Shown here piece by piece: positions 11,564 to 21,818 of a stretch of 64,000 nucleotides of DNA. The notes under the pieces are model-generated. The model did no database searches and was not told where the DNA came from. It worked only from the letters and a program-made list of their open reading frames with translations. Both the position numbers and the translations under genes were made by a program. Position 1 is the stretch's first letter. The number at the start of each line of letters is the position of its first letter. The stretch is from Pinus tabuliformis (Eukaryota; Streptophyta; Pinopsida; Pinales; Pinaceae), in contig CM062818.1 in assembly GCA_031772625.1 (NCBI GenBank), positions 1,276,444,277-1,276,508,276 on the forward strand. The letters run 5' to 3'.

Positions 11564-12578
11564 ATGCTAACTAGATCAAAGCTTAAATTAGGAGAAGGAG
11601 AGTTGATTGAAGCTAACCCAGAAATTGGAAGAGTCTATCCTAAGAGGAAAATGGCAGAAGAAAGTCCCTTGGAATCAGACTCCCAGTTCATGGACAGTTT
11701 CATGACCATGAGGGCCATGGTAGAGGAAATGTATAGAGAATTTAAGAAAGGTCGAAGTGAAGATTCTTCAACTTCCCAGCATGATAAAGGAGTAGAATAA
11801 TCTCTCCTAAATGACCATTCTAAAGGCAAAGTGAAAGAAGAAGAACTTCCCACACCTCCTGATAGTCCTGAAAATAAAAAGAAGAAAGCATCTTTGATTA
11901 AATCAGATGTTAAATTTGATTTGCCAATATACGATAGAGAGTTGAATGCTGAGAAGCTGGATAATTGGTAGACAAATTGATGTGTATTTCAGGGTGCATA
12001 GCATTGATTCAGACAAAATTAAGATTCAGTTGGCCAGCCTACGCCTTGGAGGAACTGCCTTGGTATGGTGGGAAGGCAGAACACAAGCTGACATGAAGAA
12101 GAATGGTAAAATTCTTTCTGTCTGGAGTGAATTTGTTTCTACAATTAAAAAAAAATTCTATCTACTAGCTTATATGCAGCAAGCTATGATGAGTTGGCAA
12201 AATCTTCGTCAATTGAAAGGGCAAAGTGTACAAGGTTACACCCAAGAATTTAGAAAAAGAGCTTTGATTCTAGGCATTTCTTTAGACTCACCTGAAACTC
12301 TACTGAAGTATATAGGTGGTCTACACAACTATTTAAAGCACACCATTCTCATGTTTAACCTTGCTAGAATAGATGAGGTATATGTTCAGGCTACACATCT
12401 AGAGGCTAGAGGCAAGAATGTGAACCCAGAAGTTGGGGGATCATCAAAACCCACTGCAAGAAAGAACAAGGAAAAGAGAAAGCAGAAATGGAAAGAGAGG
12501 AAGACAAATGCTGTACAAAAGGCAAAACCTTCATGCACTCACTGCAAGAAGGATGGGCATCATGATGAACACTGCTAG
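11564..12578 (+). pseudogene. Gag of the nested chromovirus (frameshifted)
   Basis: The frame opens at ATG 11564 (MLTRSKLKLGEGELIE) and closes early at about 11800. The remainder is open from 11946 for 210 residues. It contains the capsid region (LGGTALVWWEGRTQADMK, then SWQNLRQLKGQSVQGYTQEF) and a canonical CCHC zinc knuckle, CTHCKKDGHHDEHC, at the very end. The knuckle would bind the RNA genome in the virus-like particle. Stops between the two halves make it non-functional as written. Confidence 0.9.
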
Positions 12579-12599
12579 ATTCTGCATCTGAAGTTGAGG

Positions 12600-13970
12600 C
12601 CCAAGAAGTTTGATGGCAAAAAGAGGAAGGCTACTGCAGCTATTCAGAAGGATTTGGGGTCAGACTCAGGGGATGAAACAACAATCACAACCACAGCTAT
12701 AAAGGTTGTCCGCTTTAGAGAATGTAGAAATCAAGAAGAAGGTATAGGAGCTGCTCGAGAAAGGGTTCATAAGATCTAGAACATCACCATGTGGGTCTCC
12801 AATTGTCTTGGTGAGAAAGAAAGATGGCTCATGGAGAATGTGCATTGATTACCGACCATTGAATAAGATAATGATAAAAAATCGTTATCCCCTTCCTCAC
12901 ATAGATGATCTATTAGATCAGTTGAAAGAAGCTATTTAATTTTCCAAGTTGGACTTGCATAGTGGCTATCATCATGTCAGAGTTGTAGAGAAATATGCAT
13001 GGAAGACTGCTTTCAAAACAAAGTAGGGATTGTATGAGTGATTAGTTATGCCTTTTGGCTTAACTAATGCTTCTGCTACTTTCATGAGAGTAATGAATGA
13101 TGTACTCAGGCCTTTTATTGATGATTTTGTTATTGTATATCTAGATGACATTCTGGTATTTAGTAAAACATGGGAAGAACATTTGAAACAAGTAAAGCAG
13201 ACTCTAGATGTTTTGAAAAGAGAAAATCTTTATGTTAAGCTATCAAAATGTGAATTTGGAAAAACATCATTTAATTATTTGGGTCATATCGTAGGGGGTG
13301 GTTAATTGAAGATAGATCCCTCTAAGGTTGCAGTCATTGTAAACTGGTCTAAACCCAAATCTGCTACAGAAGTTAGAATCTTCCTAGGAGCAGCACAGTA
13401 CTGGAGAAAGTTTATTGCTAACTTTTCCTTGATTTCAGCTCCCTTACATTCTTTAACAGGATTGAACAAGGTGTTTCAGTGGGGAGGCAAATAGCAGAAA
13501 GCCTTTGACACCTTAAAAGAAAAGATTAGTACAACACCAGTACTAGCACTGCCCGATCTTCAAAGACCCTTTGAGATTGAAACAGATGCTAGTGACTATG
13601 CCATGGGAGCAGTGTTGATGCAGCACAGTAAACCCATATGTTATCATTCTGAGACATTTAATTCTGCAGTAGTTAATTATCCCACATATGATAAAGAATT
13701 GTATGCATTAGTACAGAGTGTGAAAAATTGGAAACATTACCTAATGGGCAAAGAGACAGTTATACATACTGATCATCAACCACTTCAATATTTCCAGTCA
13801 CAAACTAAGTTGTAGCAATCAAGACACTATAGGTGGATGGGTTTTCTACAACAATTTCATCTTGTCATCAGATATAAAAAGGGCATACACAATAAAGTTG
13901 CAGATATGTTGTCCAGACCAATCATAAATGCATCTACTATACTTAAGCATAACTCAGTATTGCATGAAAG
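12600..13970 (+). pseudogene. Reverse transcriptase-RNase H of the nested chromovirus
   Basis: The gag-RT linker leads into [20 protein letters not shown] near 12790. Then come [35 protein letters not shown], the YLDD catalytic box near 13138-13149 and YLGHIVGG. RNase H follows, with ETDASDYAMGAVLMQ, TYDKELYALVQSVKNWKHYL and HTDHQPLQYF, so its catalytic acidic residues look preserved. At least six in-frame stops interrupt it, for example near 12938, 13026, 13303 and 13492. Most are shared with the duplicate at 40.4-41.6 kb. No protease domain precedes the RT. Confidence 0.92.
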
Positions 13971-14049
13971 CTACATTGAATAGTATGCTCAAGATATAGA
14001 TTTTAAAGATGTATATGCAGCTTTAAGTAATGGCAAAAAGGTAGAAGAA

Positions 14050-15036
14050 TTGGATTACTATATTAAGGACCGACTCTTGTATAATTTGGGAAAGCTATGC
14101 ATCCCACAAACAGAGAGAGTTAACATAATTAGGAAGGCACATACTTCTCTGATATCGGGTCACTTTGGTGTAAGTAAAACAGTTGCACAGCTGCAAAGAT
14201 TTTGTTATTGGCCAAAAATGAATGAAACAATTTCTAGATATGTAAGAGGGTGTACCATGTGTGCTAAAAGAAAGCCTAGCAATAGAAAACTAGGCTTGTA
14301 CACTCCACTACCAGTTCCTTCTCATCCTTGGGAAAGTGTTTCCATGAACTTTGTTGGGGGGCTGCCTAAATCTAGAAAAGGTCATGACTATTTATATGTT
14401 ATTGTGGATAGGTTCAGCAAAATGTGTATTTTAGTACCCTATAACAAACAGATTAGAGCCGGACAAACAACAAAGTTGTTCTTTCAGCATGTATGGGTTC
14501 ATTTTGGATTACCCACTTCCATTGTATCTAATCGAGATTCCCGATTTTTTGGGAAATTTTGGTCGAGTATGTGGGAATTGATGGACACCAGACTGAAGAA
14601 GAGCACGACTTTTCATCCGCAAACAGATGGCCAAACAGAGGTGGTCAACTGGACAGTGATCCAGTTGCTCAGAGGCTATTGCAGCAAGCATCCAAAGCTT
14701 TGGGATGAACATTTGTGTTATGTGCAACATGATTACAACTGGGCGAAACATTCTTCTACACAGAGATCTCCTTTTGAGACTTGTTTTGGTTTCACACCAA
14801 GGTCTCCCTTGGATTTTGTATTTGGTAAAGACTTAGCGGTTGATGGACACATTGATGTGGACAAGGCAACCAAGTTCAATGAACAAATCCAAAAGATTCA
14901 CCAGGTAGTACAGGAACAACTGGAAAAGAACCAAGCCAAGTACAAGGCAATGCACGATAAGCATCGAATTGAGCATAGTTTCCAAGTTGGTGATCAAGTC
15001 TGGCCGTATATCAGCAAAGACAGAATGCAAGGTTAA
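14050..15036 (+). pseudogene. Integrase of the nested chromovirus, catalytic Asp lost
   Basis: A 328-residue open stretch holds the HHCC zinc-binding domain (the two His at about residues 31 and 38, the two Cys in GCTMC near 68-71). In the catalytic core, the first Asp is in YVIVDRFSKM (about 120) and the Glu in DGQTEVVN (about 197). The second catalytic position reads IVSNRDSRF, Asn in place of the Asp of VSDRDSRF (about 161). The duplicate at 42.2 kb still has Asp there. It ends with the SH3-like tail FQVGDQVWPYISK. It is long and open, but predicted inactive. Confidence 0.9.
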
Positions 15037-15044
15037 GGTAAGAC

Positions 15045-15412
15045 GTTGAAGCCAATAAGGTATGGACATTTCAAGATACTCTAGAAAATTGGTGAGAATG
15101 CTTTTCACGTTGATTTTCCAGCTTACATGCACATATATTTCAGTAGTTAATGTAGAAAGCTTGAGACTGTTTGAACCTTCATTGATTGAAGATCCTGAAG
15201 AGCAGAGTCAGTTGCCTTCTATTGATGATCTGTTGCCTGAATATCTCAATGAATTGCAGGAAGATACAGTTCTGGACAAGAAGGTGAGAACTATGCGCAG
15301 AGGGGATGTTGAGTACCTTAGGATTGGACTCAAAGGTTCAAAACCAAGCAGTGCAAGATGGATAGAAATTGGGCAAGCGAGGAATCTATATCCTCACTTG
15401 ATTGATGCTTAA
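15045..15412 (+). pseudogene. Chromovirus C-terminal tail (CR/chromodomain-like)
   Basis: After a stop at about 15034, the sequence continues with RYGHFKI, then VNVESLRLFEPSLIEDPEEQ and RRGDVEYLRIGLKGSKPSSA. This is the C-terminal extension typical of plant chromoviruses, placed after integrase and ending 45 bp before the 3' LTR. In intact elements it helps target insertion to chromatin. One frameshift near 15080 splits this copy, but the duplicate at 42718-43083 is continuous. Confidence 0.75.
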
Positions 15413-15457
15413 AAACCAAATTTTGGTGGTCCAAAAGCTTTTTCAGTGGGAAGGCCG

Positions 15458-16954
15458 TGATCTAAATTGGATCCTAGAACACTCTCTAAGTTTTCATGAA
15501 CTCTTTAAAAATCATGCCAAGGATTAAAGTTATTATAAAGATCAAGCTTATCAAGGATATCCTCGTAACAGTTGTAATTTGTGATCAGCATGGAGCAACG
15601 AGGACCATCGGTCAAGTGCACAGACCGTTGGCCCATGGTAATGCGCGCTATCACAAATTAGCAACTGCAGAGGCCATTTCGAGAAACGGGGTTAGTTTAT
15701 GATGTGCGATTAGCGACAAGTCACTAATCACATATCACAGGGCAAACCCCTCAAAGAAGGAAAGGTCGCAAGCACCCAGACCCAAAAAATCATAAAATGC
15801 TACGGATATCATTCTGATTCCGTCAGAAGCGAGATTCCACAAAAATCGACAGAATATCGGAAGGGCTTTGAGCAGTAAGCGGTTTCAACTGAGTCCCGCC
15901 CGATGCCATACAATGGTTGCCACGCGTCTGGCGGAAGAGAGAGAAAACCATTCACATCAGACGGGTAAACATAATGTTACTTATCCACCCGATATCGACG
16001 ATGACCGTAGGATTTGGAGGCCCCAGATCGACGACGGAGATGCAATCCAAGGGATGAATGGATTTGACGAGGTTAATAGGTAGAATTGTAGAGGATTTGA
16101 AGTCCGATATGGACGATGCGTTGGCAGAAGGTCGTGTCGGGAATTCTTGGAGTTAATGGAAGAAACAGTCATTTCAAATATGTCCAAGAGAACTGACACT
16201 CATCTGTTATAAAATAGGTGGCTACCTCCCTGCGAGGCATTATACAGTCACTGATTATGCAGGACAAAGGGATTCAATCGGATAGAGGCAGGGGAACCAG
16301 AAAGCTGGGAAGTGGAAACGAATAGTCAGGAAGAAGATTGGCTTAAAAGCCACAAACTGAAAGAGAGAGAAAGGAGGTGAAGTTAAGGGCAGTGAGCCGA
16401 AAGCAGAGAGAGGAAGCCGAGTTGACCTGCATAAGCAAAGGCAACATCGAGCCAGAGTTAGGATAGAGACAGAGAGAGTCAGAGAGTCTGTGCACTCCAG
16501 AGAAGGCTTGAGAGGTTCAAGCGCACTCCTCTGTAATGCCTGTCATGTATTGAGTCTCAGATTGGGCTCATACTACTGTGACCAATAGAGGTCAAAAGTT
16601 CAGTGAGGAGAGTCTGTGTAATCCAGAGACTTGGGGGATCCAAGTACAATCTTACTGATTTATACCTATTGAGTGAGACTCAAATTGATCTCACTATTGT
16701 AAAAACTCTACTTTGAAAACATAATAGAGAGGCCACCACTGAAGGCTGGACCAGAAGACGTAGCCTAGGAGTATTGGGTGAACTCCTTATTAAACTTGTT
16801 GTGTTTGTATGTGTCGCCTTTTATGTTTTCCTTAACTACTTCATTGCGTGTGTATTTCGCAATCTTATCAATCCGTTGCATAAAATAACATAGGCACATC
16901 CATGCACATGAGTATGTAATACCTTATTATTTGTCTTAGATCAATTTCGGATCA
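15458..16954 (+). repeat. 3' LTR of the nested chromovirus
   Basis: This is 1497 bp, from TGATCTAAATTGG to TTCGGATCA, and is followed by the target duplication tgaag at 16955-16959. It is preceded by the purine-rich GTGGGAAGGCCG, a plausible polypurine tract. It is clearly more diverged from its 5' partner than the LTR pairs of the 8-kb and 14-kb elements, so it is an older insertion. Confidence 0.93.
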
Positions 16955-16990
16955 TGAAGACCCACTGAGGAGAAGGGTTTTATGTGGTTA

Positions 16991-17374
16991 ACCCATAACC
17001 ATGATGAACGAATATCCAAGGACAGAGATACCCTATAATGCTTATTAACAACTATGATACTGACAGTGTGAAGCCTAGCAAATGGACTTCGATGAAGTGT
17101 GGGTTTGTGGATGACCCATAACCATGATGAATGAAGATCCGAGGATAGAGATACCCTGTAATGCTTGTGACCAACTGTGATACTGACAGTGTGCGGCTTA
17201 ACAAATGGACTTAGATGAAGTGTGGGTTTGTGGATGACCCATAACCATGACAAATGAAGATCCGAGGATAAAGATACCCTATAATGCTTGTGACCAACTA
17301 TGATACTAACAGTGTGTGGCCTAGCAAATGGACTTCGATGACAAGGATTTTATGCAGTTGACCCATAACCATGA
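16991..17374. repeat. 123-bp tandem repeats (3 units) inside the small LTR element
   Basis: ACCCATAACCATGA recurs at 16991, 17114, 17237 and 17361, a spacing of 123, 123 and 124 bp. The units share GATACCCTRTAATGCTTRT and ACTGACAGTGTG. Because 123 is a multiple of three, the minus strand stays open for 105 codons (17253-16936) as two and a half copies of a 41-residue unit beginning SSWLWVIHKPTLH. The duplicate at 44650-45030 keeps the array. Confidence 0.9.
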
Positions 17375-18035
17375 TGTTGGTTGTTGATGAAGTAGCAGGT
17401 GCTATGTTGAAAATGATGAATGTGAAGCAGGGGCCTACTAAAGTGGGGTGGGAGGGCACGTCTCCAACGGGAATCCACTTCGAATGCTGCTCCAGAATTA
17501 AAATGGACATAACTCGGTCAATATAACTCAGAATATTTATTATAATCTGTTTTTGGAAGTAGAAGGACCATTCGTTTTTTGAAATTGGGTGATTTTTCAA
17601 GAGGAGCTCAGATATATAATCATTTGTTTTGAAATTCTGCAAAAAATCTTCAAGAAATGATAGGAGATTCACCGTCCACCAGTTGTCGCAAAAAAAAATA
17701 AAATTCTACAACATAACTGATTTTAAATCAACGATATCTTCCTCATCCAGACTCTGATTCGGCCAATTTTTTTTTGAATTTTGGTATTTTTTCACAAGGA
17801 ATCTAGATTTGGTATTTGTTTTTGTAAATATTTTACCAAATGTTTCAGACCCGATCTACAAACTCGCAGCCCAAAAAAAAATTCCTGCAAAAAAATGAAA
17901 AAAAAAAAAAATCCTGCTTGGCCTAAGAAAGTTCTCTGTGGAGGTCACAACACGTGCCTAGATTTTGTTGAATATAGCTGCAAAATTTGAAACTGAAATA
18001 TGCATCAAACCCTCATTCCCATGGAATCATAACTT
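17375..18035. other. Internal non-coding part of the small LTR element
   Basis: There is no gag or pol similarity on either strand. The minus-strand frame at 17672-17298 (124 codons) has no recognisable family and overlaps the end of the tandem repeats. In the duplicate copy a roughly 150-bp block (about 45297-45440) is present that is missing here, and the stretch from about 17700 to 18350 is missing there. Confidence 0.6.
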
Positions 18036-18047
18036 GCTCTGATACCA
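18036..18047 (-). promoter_or_regulatory. Primer-binding site (tRNA-iMet) of the small LTR element
   Basis: The plus strand reads GCTCTGATACCA, so the minus strand is TGGTATCAGAGC, one base inside the LTR. This shows that the right-hand LTR is the 5' LTR. Confidence 0.95.
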
Positions 18048-18048
18048 C

Positions 18049-18513
18049 TGATCTGAATCTTGGGGGGAGGACCCCAAGATTTGAAGAATTGCAATGCTAG
18101 AAATAAAATGACAGAACAAACAGTAAATAAAACCACAAAGAAATTTTTTATTAAAATGGATAATAACTATAAAGGCTACATTGTGGCAGACAAATCTGTC
18201 CTTTTACAAAATGCGACTTCTTACTTATAGTATTTTTCAGTTACAATACCATGGGTCAATTCCATGGGTGAATGAATACCATCGGTGAATGTCACAATAC
18301 CACGGGTCAATTCCATGGGTGAATGAATACCATGGGTGGATGTCACATTACCATGGGTGGATTTCACTTACAATACCATGGGTGGATAAATACCATGAGT
18401 GGATGCCACTTACAATACCATGGGTAAATTCCATGGGTGGATGAATAACATGGGTGGATGAATAACATGGGTGGATGAATACCATGGGTTGATGCCATTT
18501 TCCAATCAGATCA
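18049..18513 (-). repeat. 5' LTR (in element orientation) of the small LTR element
   Basis: This is 465 bp, TGATCTGAATC to CAATCAGATCA, and is followed by the target duplication acaaa at 18514-18518. The CCATGGGTGGATG array (18246-18490) is longer than in the partner LTR. Confidence 0.93.
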
Positions 18514-19790
18514 ACAAATCGATCTTGATTATGGAGAAACCTTTGCTCCACTAGCAAGGTTAAACATAGTTAGAGTAATTTTAGCAATTACAACTCAAAA
18601 TAATGGTCCAATTCATTAGGATTTAAATCAACTTTTTGAAGTGGCATTTTAGAAGAGGAACTTTATGTAAATGTGAGTAGGATTTTAATTCAATGGTCAA
18701 GAACACAAAGTTTATATAATAAAGAAAACTATGTATGCTCTAAAGCAAGCTCCATGAGCTTGGTACAATCACATTGATTCCTTTTTGCTCAACAATGGAT
18801 TTAATAAAAGCGATGATGAACACACATTTTATATTGAGCTAGATCCACAAGGTAATATTCTAACTATTTTTCTTTATTTTGATAATATGATATGTCAAGA
18901 AAATTTGGTGTTGGTTGATTTCAAATTAACCATGAAGATAGAAATTGAAATGGTTGATGTTGGCCTTATGAACTATTTTATTAGAATTGAGATTGAGTAA
19001 TCTACAAAATGTACGTTTATATGTCAGTAGAAGTATGCTATTTATATTTTGAAAAGGTTCAAAATGGAAAAAATGAAACCAAAAAATACACCAATTGCAA
19101 TAGATGCAAAGTTAAGTAAAACAAATAACTGATCAATAGTTAATCCTACTTTGTACAAAGACTTGTAATAAGCCTAAAGCCTAATTTCCAAATTCATGGA
19201 ATCTCCCAAATACTTTGATTTGAAGGTTGGTAAAAGAATCCTAAGGTAAATTGAAAATATAGCATATTATGGAATTTTGTATTTAAATTTCAAACGCACT
19301 ATTTTTTATGGGTATATGAGAAGTGATTTGTAGGTAGCATTGATGATCAAAAAAATCCTTTCAATTATGCATTCCATTTACGTATAGGTTTACTTCATAT
19401 ACATTCAAGAAACAATCCACTGTCATAATATCTTCAACTGAAACAAATTATGTAGTAGTTGCATCAACATGTCACATAATATGGTTAGGAAGACACTCAG
19501 AGTGATCTTGCACATGAAGCAATAGGTCTAACTCTTGTTGTTTGTGCCACTAGTTCAACCATTGCACTATCAAATGATCATCATGTGTTTCATTGCAAAA
19601 GTAAACACATTAACACTTGTTATAATTTAATTTATGAGCTTTTTAACAATGACAACATCATTCTACACTTTTGTAAGTCTCATGACCAATTGTCAGACAT
19701 TTGCACCAAACCATTGACATGAGACATTTATAAGAAACATTTAGGAATTATTTGTGCTACTAGTTATAATAATCAAAATTAATGGGGGAC
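18514..19790 (+). pseudogene. Ty1/copia pol remnant, 3' part (RT and RNase H)
   Basis: This continues the frame broken at 9511: LDYGETFAPLARLNIVRVIL, then TMYALKQAP-AWYNHIDSFL, then a 71-residue open piece (18785-19000) containing the RT catalytic region. That region reads LYFDNMICQ where the family has YVDDM, so one catalytic Asp is replaced. Weak RNase H and C-terminal traces run to about 19780, ending in a G-rich stretch that could be the old polypurine tract. Numerous stops are present. The second copy at 60101-61410 retains LYVDNM. Confidence 0.85.
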
Positions 19791-20245
19791 TACTACATAT
19801 GGGAGAAAAATTTAACACTTTACTCTCACAATATTGATAAAATCGATCCTACTATCAGATTTTATTTGGATTTTTTTGAATTAAAAAAAAAAAGGCGACC
19901 AATGTTGGATATCCGATGTTGTGTATAAATTAGTTGCATATACGATGCTCTCACTAGATATCCAACAAATTATTGTACATTTTAGATATCTAACGTGCAT
20001 GCTACACACGTCATATTCTTGATGTCTGGCCAGGTCAAACATAACGGTGTCAAAATATATGATATAATGTGTGTGTGTGTATTTTTTTTTTATAAATATT
20101 TGTATAATTAAATTTTATATATTTTTATTTATAAATATTAATTTTGAAACAATATCAACCAAAATAATCACCTAAAATGTATCATAAAATAACGTCTTTA
20201 AAAATCTTAAAATATTCAAATTGTAAAAAATTCAACTTGAAATTA
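19791..20245. other. Non-coding DNA with inverted GTTGGATATC motifs
   Basis: No gene. GTTGGATATCC near 19902 and GATATCCAAC near 19963 are reverse complements, with a related AGATATCTAAC at about 19985. A short GT run lies near 20068. This may include the old copia 3' LTR, but I cannot delimit one. Confidence 0.5.
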
Positions 20246-20496
20246 TAATTTAGGGTACTTAGTGGTTAATAGGTTAAGGAGTTATGGGTTAATAGGTTAG
20301 GCTTTAAGTTAGGTTTAGGGGGTTTAGGGCTTAGGGGATTTAGAGGTTAATGGGGCTTAGGGGGTAAAGTGTTATTGGCTAAGGATGTAGGGTTGAATGG
20401 TTTAGGAGTTAAGGGTTAAGGGATTAGGGGTTATGGGTTTAAGTGATTAATTAGGGGGAATGGGGTTAAGGTGTTAAGGATTAGGGGGATAGGGTC
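20246..20496. repeat. Degenerate telomere-like G-strand DNA
   Basis: About 250 bp is dominated by GGTTAAGGGTTAGGG and GGTTTAGGGGGTTTAGGG variants, resembling the plant telomere repeat TTTAGGG but irregular. It resumes after the small gypsy derivative (21819-21900), and the complementary C-strand form appears at about 22180-22250. Confidence 0.75.
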
Positions 20497-20846
20497 TAAG
20501 GCATTATGAAACTGGCTCACAAAAAGATAGAAAAGATAGATGAGCGTCTTAGAAATAAGCCTCTTCGAGGGGGCAACCTCCTTTACATTACACAAATGAA
20601 CAATTATTGGATGATACAAATGACAAGACCTCCTTTCTATATATAGGAGTTTAAGAGGTCATAATATAATCAGAGCTGACATAACAATAATAATGTAAGG
20701 GCACAATAATAACAATAGTGGGCTTCTATGGGGCATAATAATAACAATATGGGGACTACATGGGCAAAACAATATAATAAGGGGGTTGTACTAATAACAA
20801 TAAGTGGTTACACTAGTAGTATAGGGACCTAACGTGCCCCTCTCCT

Positions 20847-21041
20847 TCAAAAAGTGTTGTCCTCAACGCTTGAGTAGTTCTTGATGCTTCTGTATAAATT
20901 CTTGTCCTCCCATGTGGAATCATTAGTGGGTAAGTTCTTCCACTTGATTAGATACTCTGAAATTGATCTATTTCGTAACTGTCGATTTCTTGGTTCTGTG
21001 ACTGCTTCAGGTTCCAATATGATTTTTCCTTCCTTTTTCAA
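20847..21041 (-). pseudogene. Chromodomain of the deleted chromovirus
   Basis: The 64-codon open piece reads EPRNRQLRNRSISEYLIKWK followed by NLPTNDSTWEDKNL. This matches the chromodomain core (EYLVKWKGLP-EDATWE) at the C-terminus of plant chromovirus integrases, which binds modified histone tails. It lies just before the 3' LTR, as in full elements. The duplicate at 62457-62651 differs at two residues. Confidence 0.85.
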
Positions 21042-21116
21042 GTTCTCGCAATACTGTTTGAACTGGGATCTTCTGCAACTTTTGAATGAGTTCCCACTCC
21101 TTTGGGAATATGGATA

Positions 21117-21359
21117 TCAGTAAGGCTTGATGTTTGGAGGAACACTTCCTAGAATCAAATGAATATCATGATCATGTTCATGAATAGGTGGGAGGCCTTT
21201 GGGAGTCTCAAATACCTTGGAATGATTGTACAAAACGTTTTGGATATCTGGAGAAATACATGATTTCAATGTGGGATCCTCTAGTGAACATAATTGTGCA
21301 ATTACACCTCGTTTTTCTTTATTTAGAGACAAGATTTGAAATTTGGACACGAAGTTCAA
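21117..21359 (-). pseudogene. Fragment upstream of RT in the deleted chromovirus
   Basis: This 80-codon open piece contains VLYNHSKVFETPKGLPPIHE and HDIHLILGSVPPNIKPY, the segment between protease and RT of gypsy elements. The next residues in a full element would be the RT fingers. Instead the sequence jumps to the chromodomain region, marking one edge of the internal deletion. Confidence 0.8.
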
Positions 21360-21483
21360 AGAGATTTCGTCTCAAATGGTTTTTTTTTATATTCTGAAAC
21401 GTCACTGAAAAAAGTTATAGCAAAATTCCATGATGACCTGTTTGGAGCAGCGAAACCCTAGATTCCAAAGCTTTGATACCAAA

Positions 21484-21813
21484 TGTTATGAAACTAGCTC
21501 ACAAAAAGATAGAAAAGATAGATCAATGTCTTAGAAATAAGCCTCTTTGAGGCAACCTCCTTTACATTACACAAATGAACAATTCTTGGATGATACAAAT
21601 GACAAGACCTCCTTTCTATATATAGGAGTCTAAGGGGTCATAATATAATCAGATCCAACATAACAATAATAATGTAAGGGCACAATAATAACAATAGTGG
21701 GCTTCTATGGGGCATAATAATAACAATATGGGGACTACATGGGCACAACAACATAATAAGGGGGCTGTACTAATAACAATAAGTGGTTACACTAGTAGTA
21801 TAGGGACCTAACA
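21484..21813 (-). repeat. 5' LTR of the deleted chromovirus
   Basis: This is 330 bp, starting TGTTATGAAACTAGCTC on the plus strand and ending GGGACCTAACA, followed by taagg. The partner (20502-20834) has a degraded outer edge, CATTATGAAAC. Confidence 0.9.
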
Positions 21814-21818
21814 TAAGG

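Larger units (their letters stand above)
10008..16954 (+). mobile_element. Ty3/gypsy chromovirus with protease deletion, nested in the small LTR element
   Basis: Two LTRs of 1493 and 1497 bp begin TGATC(C/T)AAATTGGATCCTA and end GATCAATTTCGGATCA. They are flanked by tgaag and bracket an internal region with a tRNA-iMet primer site, gag, RT-RNase H, integrase and a chromovirus-type C-terminal tail. Only about 200 bp separate the gag zinc knuckle (ending 12578) from the RT start (about 12720), so the protease and the RT lead-in are missing. At 6.9 kb the element is deletion-bearing and carries many stops. The same deletion and most of the same stops recur in the second copy at 40.0-44.6 kb. Confidence 0.95.
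9512..18513 (-). mobile_element. Small coding-poor LTR retrotransposon (minus strand), host of a nested chromovirus
   Basis: The LTRs at 9512-9933 and 18049-18513 both begin TGATCTGAATCTTGGGG, and the outer ends form the inverted pair TGATCTGA/TCAGATCA. A primer-binding site matching tRNA-iMet lies inside the right LTR on the minus strand, and a polypurine tract abuts the left LTR, so the element reads right to left. Without the nested chromovirus (10008-16954) and its extra tgaag, it is only about 2.05 kb. Its roughly 1.16 kb of internal DNA contains no gag or pol but does contain 123-bp tandem repeats. By structure it is a non-autonomous TRIM/SMART-like element that would need enzymes supplied by another element. 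Confidence 0.9.
20502..21813 (-). mobile_element. 1.3-kb internally deleted chromovirus derivative
   Basis: Terminal repeats of about 330 bp (20502-20834 and 21484-21813) end in GGGACCTAACA/TGTTATGAAAC forms, with target duplication taagg at 20497-20501 and 21814-21818. On the minus strand a tRNA-iMet-like primer site (TTGGTATCAAAGC, 21484 side) follows the 5' LTR, and a purine tract (GAAGGAGAGGGGCAC) precedes the 3' LTR. Between them only the segment upstream of RT and the terminal chromodomain remain. Gag, protease, RT, RNase H and integrase have been deleted, leaving a minimal element with both cis-acting ends. Confidence 0.88.

Noticed and set aside
19902..20010. GTTGGATATCC/GATATCCAAC as terminal inverted repeats of a DNA transposon.
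   Set aside because: The arms are about 60 bp apart with no target duplication or internal element; more likely a local hairpin or subterminal motif.
20246..20496. Interpretation as a true interstitial telomere or chromosome-fusion scar.
   Set aside because: The repeats are too irregular (mixed TTAAGGG, TTAGGGG, TTTAGGG, no long perfect run) and are duplicated together with the transposon nest.
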